A stretch of DNA of 64,000 nucleotides from Copromyces sp. CBS 386.78 (Eukaryota > Ascomycota > Sordariomycetes > Sordariales > Sordariaceae), in assembly GCA_030685235.1 (NCBI GenBank), contig MU839102.1, forward strand, positions 248,001-312,000. Direction: 5' to 3'. Positions 11,331 to 23,860 of this stretch are shown one piece after another; position 1 is the stretch's first letter; each line of letters opens with the position of its first letter. The notes under the pieces were generated by a model. The model saw only the letters and a list, made by a program, of their open reading frames with translations, ran no database searches and was not told the DNA's origin. Position numbers and translations under genes: made by a program.

Positions 11331-11853
11331 AGGGCAGTGTCGTGTCATGCCCGTGGAAGTTGGTCAACTTTGTGTGCTCAGGGTGCCGGTCGTTGTTAAA
11401 AGTTGGATACCTAGACGCAGAGTTAAATACTTTTTTGCCGAGCGGCAACATCTTGTCGCTCGGTTTGGTTTGCACGTGTCAGTAATAATAGGCAAGTATG
11501 GTAAGTGTATGACGGGGCTGCCAGTCAGACATTTGTGTGACTAACTGGTGAATACTAGGTACACGAGTAAGGGGGGTTGATAGAAGGCACTTGGGATGGT
11601 GCCTCGTTAAGGGAGAACGGAATTTATCCCGTCCCGTCATTAGGTGATTGGCAGTAGCACTTGAGAGAAATCAGATTTGTCGCTTCTCATATGTACTTTT
11701 GTAGACACTCGACATTTACACTTGACGGGGTGGGCATCGACAATTTCAGCTCCCGGCTGGGTGGTTTTGGACCTTGGTCCTGATCTCTGCAGTATACGAT
11801 GATGATCAACTTTCCAACTTGTCGGCAACATGCGCCTTGACTTTAAGTCCGTT

Positions 11854-11854
11854 G

Positions 11855-11886
<32 letters not shown>

Positions 11887-11890
11887 GATG
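11854..11890. repeat. GATAAT/GAT microsatellite
   Basis: A GATAAT-type simple repeat with slight degeneration at both ends. Confidence 0.95.
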
Positions 11891-11960
11891 TGGTTGGGTA
11901 CGAACAAACAAGAGGCACATTATTCGTGAAGAAGGTGTAGGTATGTGAAGCTGTACACTC

Positions 11961-12031
11961 TACTCGTCTGGGCTAGAAACGCCTCCGGGACCCCAGGGGT
12001 CAGACTGAGGCGTTTCTAGCCCTGACGAGTA
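11961..12031. repeat. 71-nt nested inverted repeat (hairpin/cruciform)
   Basis: The arms are 25 nt (11961-11985 and 12007-12031) and are complementary at 24 of 25 positions; the single mismatch is at arm position 9. The 21-nt centre contains a second inverted repeat, GACCCC-A-GGGGTC (11989-12001). There is no obvious target-site duplication at the ends. It is unrelated to any coding sequence here. Confidence 0.95.
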
Positions 12032-13068
12032 GACCAGGAAGACGCAGATGATCTCGTCGAGAGGTGTATCTAACAAAGAAGAAGATAATGAGGTACAGAA
12101 TATAAACCGGTTGGATAGGTACGAAGTGACGCTGGAAAGGGAGGGGGGTGCGGTCTGATAACGGGTATGGTAGTTGACACATTAGACAACGACGTCTTTC
12201 CTTTTTCTTTTTTTTTTTTAAGGCACTTGACAGTTGACACATGACAAAAAAACACCAGGCAAATCCCGGCTGGATGACTGCCTGGCCTCAATCTGGATCT
12301 CTGCCATAGGTGCCTTATCTACGTGACACAGAATAAATCGAGCAGGAGGTGGGGGCGCTGAGGCGAAAAACATCAACGTCCCCTCCACGGAACAAAAATG
12401 TACGGTAAGAAAAGTTGTCAGATAGACCTTGGTGCAGCAACAGTCCTCCAGTGCTGACCTCACCTCGCATCATCCCCGCCATGGCTGTTGAGGAATTGCC
12501 TCGGAATTGGAAGATCTTCAAGTCTCCAACCTTTGATCAACTTTCAAGCTTCTGTGACTTCTGCGTCCTCCTGAGAACCTCGGGTTATAAGACTCGTAGG
12601 TCGTAGGTCCGATCGTAATACCGGGGCCGGAGGTCCATTACAGTGTCCGGAAACTCAGGGGTAAAATACCGCTGGCACCAAAGACATATAAGTTACGCCC
12701 AAAAGAATTGTAAGAGCATCGATGAATTCCCGAAAACTTCTAGGTCCGTAATATTCGCTATAAACCTCGTGTACCAGACTCCACGCGTTCTTTAGGATCC
12801 TTTTGGTTTTTTCTCCTAACATCTCTACTTCTCTTCGTTGTTCTTCTCCTCATTCTTCTCCTCCCGTTTTGCTTGTTCATGTTGTTGCCAATCACAGAAG
12901 CAGCAGCAGTAGACGTAGACGCCCTGCGCTTTTTCTTCTGCTGCTGGTGCTGGTGCTTTGAACCACAACGAACACAGCTCTTCTTCTTTTCCTCCCCAAC
13001 CACAACCATAACAACAACCTCAGCCTTACCCACGACGTAACACCACTCCAAGTCTTTACTAACGACAT

Positions 13069-14873
13069 CTAAGGCTTGCAGCGACCCATGAAGCGGGGGT
13101 ACAAGCAGGTCGTGCGGACCGAGTGCTGGTTGGCCATCCAGGCGAGGAAACGCTCGAGACCGAGACCGTAGCCGCCGTGGGGGGAGGTACCGTACTTGCG
13201 CTGGTCGGTGTACCAGAAGTAGGGCTCGTGGCCGATGCCGTTCTTCTTGTAGGCTTCGATCAGCTCGTCGTAGTCATCCATACGCATGGAGCCACCGACG
13301 ATTTCACCGACGCCGGGCACTAGAACAATTGTTAGCTTCAGATCGTGGAATAGGTCGGCATTCAGGAGAAGAAAAACTTACTGAGAACATCGACGGACTC
13401 GGTAACGCGGAGATCGTTGGGGTCCTTCTTCATGTAGAAAGCCTTGATTTCGACGGGGAAGTGGGTAAGGAGGATGGGGCGGTTGATGATGTCAGTCATC
13501 CTGCGCTCAGCAGCCTCGGCGATATCGTCACCGAAGACGTGGGGGTTGCCCTCCTCGTTGAGGATAGGGGGATCCTGCTTGTTGAGCCACTCAATGGCCT
13601 CCTCGTACTTCATGCGGAGGAACTTCTCGGGCTTCTTGAACTCGGGGTTGAGGACCTTGAGGTAGCCGGCAGCGGTCTCGTCGTTGAGAACACGGTCGAC
13701 AACCTTGGAGATGATCTCCTCGAGATGGTCGAGAAGGTCGCTGAACTCGATAAAGTCCATCTCGGCCTCGACGTGGGTGTACTCGGACAAGTGGCGACGG
13801 GTGAGAGACTTCTCGGCACGGAAAGACTTCTCGATGCAGTAGACCTGGCCCATGGAGGCAAGGACGGTCTCGAGGTACAGCTGGGAGGACTGAGTGAGGT
13901 AGGCCTCCTCGCCGTAGTAGTCGTACTTGAAGAGGGTAGAACCACCCTCGACCTGGGTCTGGACCATGGCCGGGGGAGAGACCTTGCGGAACTCGAGCTC
14001 ACGGTAGGTATCGACGAAAGCCAGCTCGACGAACTCGCGGAGCTTCATGAGAGCAGAGGCGTTCTCACCACGGAGGACCAAGTGCCTGTTGTCAAGCATG
14101 GCAGCATCCCAAGCATCCTGGTCACGGGAGACCTTGTTGGTGATGGCCTCGGTGTCGCTGGGGGCGTGGCCGAGGACCTTGAAGTAGTCGACCTGGAGCT
14201 CACGGCCATCGGGGGCAGTGGCACCGGCAGGGAGCTTCTTGAGCTCACCGTAGAGGACAAGGGCGGTCTCCTGGGCGAAGAGGAGAGCGTCGTAGTTCTT
14301 GGTGAGGTCGCCAGCGGGCAGGACGCACTGGAGGAAGCCGTAGCCGTCCTTGAGGGTAAGGAAGGTGGCGTGCTTCTGGGCACGGAGACGGTGGATGCGG
14401 CCGAAGACCTTGACGCGGGGGCCCTTCTTGGACTCGTCGCCGAGCTCGATGGTCTTGTTGTTGAGACGGATGCGGACGGCGTCGGGCAGGGAAGGGTCCT
14501 CCTTGAGAACGATCTTCTTGGCGTCCTCAAGGTTCTTGAGGCGATGCTGGCGCTCCTCCTCCTCCTTCTTGAGGGCCTCCTTCTCCTTCTGCAGCTTCTT
14601 CTTGTGCTGGTCGACGCGACCGACAGCCTTCTTCATGGCGCTCTTGGCCGCCTCCTCCCATGTTGGGCCATCGGTAGAGCCCTCCTTGGGGGCGACCTTG
14701 GTGAGGTATGTGGGCGCGGGCTTATCGAGGTTCTGGATGAGGGCGTGGTACAGCGACTGGAACGGCTTGGCCTCGGAGCCATCGGCCGACTCGTCGTCCT
14801 TGCCGGCGACCGTGTCGATGTAGACCTTGGCGTCGCTTTTTGTGCGATCGGCGAGCTCTTGTGGTGTCGCCAT
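13069..14873 (-). CDS. DED81: Cytoplasmic asparaginyl-tRNA synthetase (Ded81-type)
   Basis: Two exons on the minus strand, 14873-13382 and 13319-13069, give 580 residues. The 62-nt intron has a GTAAGT donor and a CTAG acceptor; the phase-1 join restores [16 protein letters not shown], a conserved class II stretch. The enzyme charges tRNA-Asn with asparagine. Visible features are a Lys/Glu coiled N-terminal extension (about 85-135), an OB-fold anticodon-binding domain (about 155-270), class II motif 2 ([21 protein letters not shown] region), and motif 3 [12 protein letters not shown] near the end. [10 protein letters not shown] with HGGYG is characteristic of AsnRS rather than AspRS. The chosen start, [10 protein letters not shown], is in a good context. 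Translation upstream of it stays open for 62 more codons with no ATG (see findings). Confidence 0.94.
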
Positions 14874-15833
14874 CTTGGAAACTTGACTTGTCTTGTCGCG
14901 AAGACCCAAGATTTGCGCGGCCGAAGTGGATGCAAGTGTCTGCGATAAAAGTGAACGCCCGGGGACGGGACGGGTGGGGAAGGACAGGATGGTGGGGTCA
15001 GGCCCAATCGTCCAGGTACGCGGGGCAGAACGAGTCGCTGTTAGCGCTGTGGGCAGCAACGGGGGAGCGACGTCGGTGACTCACCCCCTTCCCTTCCCTA
15101 TCTACCCCTTGTGTTGTCTAGAACACCGGACGGAACATCACTGCGAATTACAGTCCAATACAGGTCTGCTTGATAGCTCGAGACCTCTGGTTAAGATTCC
15201 TAGACGTTTATACATCTACTGGATCCGTTTCGTCCCATAAGCAAAGCGTCATCTCACCTTGCATATGCCTTTTCGAAAAGTTGATATGCCACAATAATTT
15301 CTGCTAACGCCGTTCTAACTGGTACTTGGCCAATAGTTCGGCATAGATCTCGTCCAATATACTAAGAGTATGTACCTAGCTAACAAACAAACCAATGTTG
15401 GATTGTACACCAAAGATAACGGCGTGTATCTGCCCGGTATTGCATATGATCGACAACGACCTATCGGACCTCTAACAACACCCTGGAGACTGTCTACATT
15501 GTTCACGATAACAGCCCATCTTCTTCATCCTCTCGGCTGAAACATCTGGCCGAACATCCGGGGTGTTCATGATTCGTCCGGTGTCAGAGGATGACATAGT
15601 ACCACAGTCTAGACAAATCTCCCGTTATCAGACGAAGGTCTGACCGCCGGTGCTCCGTGAGTCAGCTGTCTCGGTTCGGGTCCAATTCTACCGTCCTCTC
15701 ACCGTCCCTCAGGAGAAAAAGTGTGACTCCAACGACCACCGGATATACGAGCTTCTTATCGACCTCCGTACCACAGGACCCAACATCCGCCGACACTTCA
15801 CGGCCAGGGGCAGAGGAAACCCATGATGACGGA
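14874..15833. other. Intergenic region upstream of AsnRS
   Basis: This is the promoter/leader of asparaginyl-tRNA synthetase and the 3' flank of the agmatinase-like gene. Positions 14874-15080 stay open in the AsnRS frame. Nothing else is recognised. Confidence 0.6.
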
Positions 15834-17354
15834 TCAAAGCTCATCATGACCCCCATCACCACTCTCCACCCTCTCCTCAGCCTTCTCACTCTCCCCATCC
15901 TTCAAACCCCTCTTCACCATCCCCGTCAGAACCTCATAAACAACCTGCGCACCCGCCAACGCCGTCTCCTCCCCCCTCCCCTGATACGCCGGACTAACCT
16001 CCACCACATCCGCCCCCACGATATTCAGCTCATCCACCAGCCCTCTCAAGATCCTAATCAGCTCTCTAGTCGTCCACCCTCCGGGTTCCGGCGTGCCCGT
16101 GCCCGGAGCGAAAGCCGGATCCAAAACATCAATGTCAATACTCAAATACACCGGGTCCGGGTCTGGATCGGACGAGTCAAACTGGTCCAAGATGGCTTTG
16201 ATAACACCAGAAGGACCGCCGAGGTCGTCAATGTCGTCTGCTGAAATACGCAGCCAGTTTTGGGACGAGTCGTCGACCAAGTCGGAGTCGTCAACGCCAG
16301 AGAGGCGGGTGCGCAGGCCGGCGTGGATGTTTGAGTGAGCCGACGAGTTGGAAAGAAGGCCCTCTTGCCCGGCGAGCCAGAACATGGAGCCGTGGTTGAA
16401 GTGGGATTGGGCCGAGGGCCAGGCGGAAGGGTATTTGGCTGGGTGCCAGGTGTCGAGGTGGGCTATTGTGTGGTTGTTGTCAGCAGCTTTTCGTCCGTCC
16501 TAGAAGCATGTCCGTCGTCGAGGAGTTTGCCAAGGTAAGTGTGGGATGTGAAATGTGAAATGACGTGTGAAAACTAACCATCAAAATGCACGACCCTCAC
16601 TTCCCTCCCATATACCTTTTTCAAAGCTCTCAACGCCGGCAGAGCGAGACTGTGGTCACCGCCGAGGGTAATCAACTTTGGCTTCTTTCCCTTTTCCTTC
16701 AAAGTCCGAGGACTTCTCAACCCAAGCTCCAAAAAAGCCTCACTCATCTGTTCCAGCGCCACAGCATTATCAAACGGCGTGATAGGAATATCACCACAGT
16801 CAATGATAGTCGCCCAGCTCGCGTAGGGATTGATGCCTGCGCGGGGGTTGAAGCCGCGGAAGGAGGTTTGGCGGCTGGAGGCTTGGCGGATGGCGCGGGG
16901 GCCGAAGCGGGCGCCTTTGTGTTGCTGTTAGCTTTCGGCTCGAGAGGCCACCCGAACATCCAAAGGAGAAAGGGAAATGGCCACCACGTACCAGGCCGAT
17001 AACTAGTCGCCGTATCAAACGGCGCCCCAATAATCCCAATATCGAACCTCTCGCTAGGTGTAGTCAGGCATTTGAAGTGCTTGAGGTGGGCAAAGGTGGC
17101 TATGCCGGAGAATGACCACTATCCCGAAACCCGGTTGTCAGATCTAGTAGGTGGTGATAGCACCAAGACCTTGGAATACTTACATCAGTCCCCCATTTCC
17201 TTTCCAAGTCTTTGAGTTCGGATAGTTCTTCAGGTGTTATCGTCCATTGGCTGCCATCGCCGCCGGAACCGTGCCCATGGTCCTGGCATGTTTGGACCAG
17301 TTGGCTTCCGATAGCTAGTAGAATAGCTACTGAGGAGAGGAGTGTTGATCTCAT
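15834..17354 (-). CDS. Secreted agmatinase-like ureohydrolase
   Basis: Four exons on the minus strand, 17354-17184, 17118-16992, 16914-16579 and 16462-15834, give 420 residues. The introns (65, 77 and 116 nt) keep phase and restore the family motifs. The N-terminus [20 protein letters not shown] is a signal peptide, followed by a His/Gly-rich segment. Manganese-ligand motifs of the arginase/agmatinase fold are all present: GGDHS, FDAHLD (formed across the third splice junction) and [20 protein letters not shown]. Conserved [23 protein letters not shown] and EVSPAYQ also fit agmatinase rather than arginase. The expected reaction is hydrolysis of a guanidino compound to urea and an amine. Because of the signal peptide it should act outside the cell or in the secretory/vacuolar lumen. 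The exact substrate is inferred, not shown. Confidence 0.9.
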
Positions 17355-17923
17355 GATCCCGAATTTCTCTTCCAAAGATGTGACCTCGAGTAAATGAGCA
17401 AGAGCTTCTTCCAGACTAAATCAAGGTTGAGGTTCGTAGGATCCGATAGAAAATCATTGGAGTGAACAAACAACAAGCGAAAGCGGAAGTCAGAATCAGG
17501 TGTGTTGATTCACTCACTCATTCGTTTCTTCGACAACAAATAGGTGGTGAGGGGAAGATTGGCATAAGGTTTCAATGCTACCCCTCGCGGAAATAACACC
17601 CGTAAAGGCTGCGGTAGGTAGTTGGTGATGACAGTAAAGTGACACACAGTGACATAGCGGTGGATATATATATATATATAACTCTCGGTAGAGATATCTT
17701 ATCAGTTACAGTTAGCTCTTTCAAAGTAGATTCACTCACTGCCCGGCTACTTGAAGCCGAAGCTACTTTCTCACTAATACACCATCGTTTCGCGATTTAC
17801 ATCTCCTACAACTCTTTAGTTTTCCTCCTTTTCCTCTCTTCATCCTTCCATTCTCCCTCTCCAATCTATCCTTCCCTATCACTTCTTCATCCCTCCTCTG
17901 TCCCTTTTATACCTCCAACTTAG
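17355..17923. other. Intergenic region
   Basis: This is the promoter side of the agmatinase-like gene and the 3' flank of the Vma22-like gene. It contains a TA microsatellite (17665-17680) and a pyrimidine-rich tract (about 17815-17915). No gene is seen. Confidence 0.6.
17665..17680. repeat. (TA)8 microsatellite
   Basis: A short perfect alternating TA run. Confidence 0.95.
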
Positions 17924-18790
17924 CTAAGCACTAGCCCCGACAACACCCTCAGCCGCCACCGCCTTCGCCTTAACAGTCGCTTTCTCCCTCCTCTTCCTCG
18001 CCCTCCTCACCTCAATTTCCACCTGCGCCATCTCCGCATTAACCGTCACCAGCCGTGGAATGATTTGCTCAACCGCTTGGATGGCCTGGGTCTGGGCTTG
18101 GCGGAGCGGAAGCGGGGTAAGGAGGCCGAACCAACGGAGGGGGTCGTTGCGGATTTTCTTGATTTTGTTTTTCTTGTCGTCGTCATCAGGTTTTTCGGCG
18201 TCCTCGTTGCCATCATCCTGCTGGGGTTCATGACTGGTGTCCTCCTTTTTGTGGCGGTCCGTTTCTGGGTTCGTGGTATCCTCCTGTTTATCTTGATCTT
18301 GTTCCTTGGCTTCGTTGCCTTCTTGTTGGGTGGTGTTCTCCTTCTCAGTTTCATCTTGGGCTTTCTTCCCGTTCTTCTCTTCCGCCTTGGCCACCACCTT
18401 GTTACCGTCCTCATCAACCTTCACAACCCTCCACTCCAGCACCTTTTCCTCCTCCTTGTCCTTGTTCCCCTCCTCCCAAATGTCCTCTTCTCGTCTCGCC
18501 CCCCTCGGTAAAACCCTCAGCCTCCTACCAGCAACCATCCTCTCATCAAAATACTCCTTCCCGTACCTCATCCCGCGCTCAGCAGCAAAGTTCGCTCGCG
18601 CCAGGTTCTGGTACATACCCGACTGCAGGCTGGACAAGGAGGAGCGGAGGGTGGTGTACTCATTCAGGAGAAAAAGGTACCGGGTGAGGAGGGCGTCGAT
18701 TTGGGTGTTGTAGTCTTCTGGAGAGGGTTGGGGGGTGGTGGAGGGTTGATCTTGTGAGGCATGATGAAGGGGGAGGGGAGGGGTGGTCAT
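17924..18790 (-). CDS. VMA22: V-ATPase assembly factor, Vma22/CCDC115 family
   Basis: A single exon encodes 288 residues from ATG 18790-18788. The N-terminal block (about residues 27-90) reads DALLTRYLFLLNEYTTLR, SLQSGMYQNLARANF and MRYGKEYFDERM. The C-terminal block reads DPLRWFGLLTPLPLRQAQ and then a long helix. These two helical blocks, separated by a charged linker, are the pattern of CCDC115/Vma22, an ER factor that helps assemble the V0 sector of the vacuolar ATPase. The linker here (about 115-205) is unusually long and consists almost wholly of Lys, Glu, Asp and Gln, so it is probably disordered. The frame stays open upstream, but the only in-frame starts there are non-ATG, so 18790 is the supported start. 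The assignment rests on motif recall. Confidence 0.8.
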   Translation of the reverse strand: MTTPPLPLHHASQDQPSTTPQPSPEDYNTQIDALLTRYLFLLNEYTTLRSSLSSLQSGMYQNLARANFAAERGMRYGKEYFDERMVAGRRLRVLPRGARREEDIWEEGNKDKEEEKVLEWRVVKVDEDGNKVVAKAEEKNGKKAQDETEKENTTQQEGNEAKEQDQDKQEDTTNPETDRHKKEDTSHEPQQDDGNEDAEKPDDDDKKNKIKKIRNDPLRWFGLLTPLPLRQAQTQAIQAVEQIIPRLVTVNAEMAQVEIEVRRARKRREKATVKAKAVAAEGVVGASA

Positions 18791-21700
18791 TTTGGATGTG
18801 ATGTGATAAGTGTAATGGGAGTGTACAAGTGGTGAGATGTGAGATGTATAGTAGGCAGTGAGTGGAGCGGTATCGATGAATCCGATGATCCGTTGCTGAG
18901 CGATGGAGCGAGTCGAGTCGGCTTCAGTTGTTACCTTGCTCAATCTGGACGGAGCCGAGCAAGAGTTGGCGTGACGTCGTTTCCTGGTTGTTTCCGAGCC
19001 TTAGCGTGATTATCGGGATCGCACTGCTCTGCTCTGGTCTGAATGTGATAATGACAACGTCAAACCGTTAAGCCGAGCGTTGCCGCCGCCGCCGATCGTT
19101 GTTTCTTTTTCGGTCGGAAATTATCCCGAAATAAGGCCCCGTTTGTGAATTTTTGAGGTTTTGTTGCACTGGACTGTAGGTAAGGAAATGAAGGTGATTT
19201 TGACGATAGTTCCCGCTTCGGCGCGTAGGCGTTTAATGAGGCTGAATCTCGATTTCGGTTGGGAATTTGGAACGATGATTGAGCCGAGTGGAGGTTTGGT
19301 GGAGTCTTGGCGGGATGGAATATCAACGGTTGTGTGTTCTTGGAAGATTCGTCCAAGTTCTGCTTGTGTTGTGTTGCGTTGTTGGCTCGGTGAGGTCTCG
19401 AGCTCGGGCTCTGGTTCACCGCGGTGAGTATGATGTACATACGCACCTTCCTGTTTTGACGACATCTCGAAGGTGCGACGGGATGCCTTGCTTCCTCAAT
19501 TCCTCTAGTGAAAAACGGGAGTACCCACCTCATTTGATGAACATTATAATTGAGACAAACACATGAGATACTTGTTCACTCCATTGTTTCACGCGTTTCC
19601 AAAATAGCAGCTTTGGGCAATGCATCGGGCCACTCCCTCACTACCTGCACCGCGGCAACGGCTTCTTACAAGTTGTTTAACCCTTACCCTAACCCCTGAG
19701 GTGTCTCGCAGTCTCTGGTTGCACTCATTGCCTTGCGGTTGCCGTGGTATCATTCAGCGTTGGGTGGCTACCATCTCTTTTCCATATGCGCATATATGCT
19801 GAAGTGTGATTGTCTCTGGCTGAAACCCCGAAACCACATGGCATTGATGGCCTCTTGTGTGCCATGTTTCTTCGTGGTGTTGAGCGTTCCCTTTCTGGGT
19901 TGGCGGCTGTTTCAGGGTCATGGAGCTGAGGCTATCAAGGACAGGACCCCGAACTGGGTGACGACCCCGATTGCTGTTGTGCATGACATCTGAATGATAT
20001 TAGTGTTCTGATTAGATCTGGGGCCGAGGGAGATCGACGCTCAGGGTACTGTATATGTATCGTCAAGTCCGTTCTTGATACAAACATGGCATGGCAAGAG
20101 AGTTTCAAGGTGACGGCGACTGTCCAGATTCGTAGCCCCTGAGACTTCTGAGAGAAAATGTTTTAATGAGGGATGTCTCCAAAGGGGCTCCATGGCGTCG
20201 CCTCAATGTGTCGTGCATCAGCTGCCCCCAAAGTTAAAGCACCTTCCCCTATTGTGCGGATGCGAAACAAGAGACGCTGCGGAAGCGCAGGTTGCAGACG
20301 CCCACATTACAGCCCGGATACTGAGCCAGGATAATGTGTGGTGGACGACGGATGGAAGCATTGGAAGAAGACGCAGTCCATCCATTCAAAGCCCAGAGGA
20401 CCCTTTTGTGCCACCACAAGGCTGCATTCCATGTGGTGTCAGGGTCGGACCTGACGCCAACGGGCAAACTTGGACCAAGGTGGTGATCTCTCGGCGGTAT
20501 TCCCAAGTACGGGGAAGTGGTTCCGAAGGGGAAGAAGATGCCAGAGGAGATATCGCAGGAATTCTGGTGACGTCGGACGTAAGCTTGGCCCCCTTCCAAG
20601 TTACCGCTTGGATGGAGTTGATGTTTCGAGGCAAGTTCGAGACCAACCAACTGGGGCCCGCTGCCATCCTAGGCAGACAAAGTAGACAATGCTAAAAGCT
20701 GCCGTTTTCTAGCGGTTTGACTTGGACAGTGAGTGGTACGAGTCCAGGCACAACGCCTCCTTTGGCCCCTTTGGCCTCTCCATCAGCTATGCAAGCCATG
20801 GTGGTGAGAGCTGTCCTGATTGCCCTCTGCTTGTGTGACTCTCCAAGGTCAAAAGGGTGTAATAAAAGCGTGTAAGGCGTGGCGACGGCCATGTCCATGG
20901 CTGTGATGGCGTGAAACCGTCGTGAATGGCGGTAACTGACCGTGGAAAGCCTCCCGTCGTGCCAAGTCCAGCAACAGGGTTGACGACATTGTGCGGTTTA
21001 CGTCAGGGAGGTTTGTTGATGGGCGGCAATGTGCAACCAACCCGCCCGAGTTCCTTGCCAGTTCCATTCATGCTGGCCGGTATGTGTGTTTTCAACTTGT
21101 CTTCAACATGACGATTTTAACAGAGTCAAGACTGCCAAGCAAAGTAGTAAAAATAAAGATGCAGTCAGATGAAATGCAAATTCAACCGAACTCAAGCTCC
21201 AGGGTGTCTGCTAACTATACTTATGCACTGTGTACCTACCTAGTAGCATGTGCTTTTGGTCGCACCAGATTGGATCGACCGGCCCGTCGATAAGCCCAAG
21301 ACACTGGCACGCCACTGTCAGCCCCGATGGTGCCAGCCAGCGGTGACTTTTATGTCACTTGTCCAGCTTTGTACCTTATATGCAACCGCCGAGCTAGCAA
21401 CAGGCAATCAGCATCAAGGGAAAATCTTGCCCGACCCAGCAGTGATGTGTGATGGGGACATGTTAGTCGTGGTTAGGAAGGTAACAGTAGCATGATAATG
21501 CCAAGTTCCTTCCACCGCCTGCCAGCCGGACCCGTGTCTGTGTGCACAATCTGCCGAGGAGTGCCAATATCGATGCTTGAGTGCCCTTTCCGCCCTGCCA
21601 GATTGCCCGCCAGCCAGCAGCGGAGTGGGAGTGGTGGGCTGCACGTCGCGCCTGCCAGGTTCGATGCTGTCCTCCAAGGTCCCAAGGCGCTCTCTTTCCC

Positions 21701-22553
21701 ACCAACGTCAATTCATCTCCCACGTTTTCTTTTTTTCTCTTTTCTTGACTTTTGGATGACAAGTCAAAATTTCATGAGGCTGATTGATGCGCAACAAAGC
21801 CAAGCCCACGACAACACCAACCTAAAACCTAAAGCCCATAACCACTACCACCCACTGGGCCACCACTGGTCCCTTGTAGCAAATTGCCGGATCCCATAAC
21901 TCAGTTATTTCCACGTCTCTTTATTTGCTTCTGCTGGGCAAACAAGTCCCGAGTCATTTTAACATCGATTGCACTTGTTCAGAGGCTGTTATCAAAATCA
22001 AAATATTGATACATAGCTCTCTGCCCCGGCACCGGTCATTGGACTCCTGCAGAGTGCTGTGCATCAATCATCCCCTCTATCTGGCATAATACAGCTAAGG
22101 TATCCTCTCAAGTCTCAATAGACCCAACTGATCGCTGTTCTGTCACTGGCGGTCGGATCCCCCCCATCCAATCCGTCCAATCCATTGCAAGGCCAGGGCA
22201 GCCATTCAGAGGTCCTCCGCCATCCACCCAGGCCACCGTCCTCCATCCACCTGCCATATCCATTCCATCCACTCACTCACTCCCTCCGCTTCCATTCTCT
22301 ATCCACCGCAACTCAACTCGTCCGCCCGCCGCCTACAGTGAGCTTCAACTCTAACCTATCTACTGGCAAGCTGCCGTTCTGTTCACTTTCTCACTTCCTT
22401 TACTACCTCCCGTCTTCGCGCCCAACTCTCCATCACACTCTACTACCTCTACAACCTTGAGCTTTCCACACCTACTCCCGCCGCCATCAACTCCAGCAGC
22501 AAACCCTCTCACTCCGTCATCGACCACATCTGTCCGTTCTACCAATCTCTTAA

Positions 22554-22592
<39 letters not shown>

Positions 22593-22868
22593 GGGTCCCC
22601 CGTACCGCCAAAAGTGCCCGGCCACCACCGCCAACATCAACATCCGCCATCCATCCCACCCCCCCAAAACCTAAACCCAGCTTCGTCTTATCCCTTCGAC
22701 TCCACTCCGCTGTCGCCCACACCGATTCACCGTTGATCACAGCGCGCGATAAGGAGAGTGCTTCGCTGCATCGCTCCTCCATCCTCCATCACCTCCGTCG
22801 CCGAGCTCTTAGCCTAGCATCAAGCCCGCGACTCGTCCTGCAACCCGTCTGGGGCGCCATCAGTCAAA
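18791..22868. other. 4.1-kb divergent intergenic region ahead of cdc-42
   Basis: The region lies between the Vma22-like and cdc-42 starts. It contains a telomere-like CCCTTACCCTAACCCC at 19681-19696, a region around 20190-20700 open on both strands without recognisable coding content, and a pyrimidine-rich probable cdc-42 leader (about 22220-22868) with an 11-unit CTA microsatellite. No gene is supported. Confidence 0.55.
22555..22588. repeat. (CTA)11 microsatellite in probable cdc-42 leader
   Basis: Eleven perfect CTA units plus a partial unit, ending about 280 nt upstream of the cdc-42 start codon. Confidence 0.95.

Positions 22869-23860
<992 letters not shown>

Larger units (their letters stand above)
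7367..13068. other. 5.7-kb interval without a recognisable gene
   Basis: This interval separates the RRM-protein start from the asparaginyl-tRNA synthetase stop. The part nearest 7366 is presumably promoter and leader of the RRM gene. Many short open frames occur on both strands, but none has a recognisable domain, a good start context and consistent splicing. Notable contents are an isolated TATAAAAG at 10491-10498, four AGTTGAC units at 11303-11330, a GATAAT microsatellite at 11854-11890 and a nested inverted repeat at 11961-12031. A non-coding transcript is possible but cannot be shown. Confidence 0.55.

Noticed and set aside
13329..14948. 539-codon plus-strand open frame
   Set aside because: It lies exactly antisense to the asparaginyl-tRNA synthetase exon and is Leu/Val/Gly/Glu-rich, as expected for a shadow frame of a C/G-biased gene.
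17355..17375. Seven-residue upstream extension of the agmatinase-like protein
   Set aside because: It would need a TTG start; the ATG at 17354 gives a proper signal peptide.
18791..18943. 51-residue N-terminal extension of the Vma22-like protein
   Set aside because: The frame is open but contains no ATG, and the extension does not look like a targeting sequence.
20192..20695. 167-codon ATG frame in the Vma22/cdc-42 interval
   Set aside because: Three other frames overlap it on both strands, no domain is recognisable, and third-position bias is weak. It could be revisited with transcript data.
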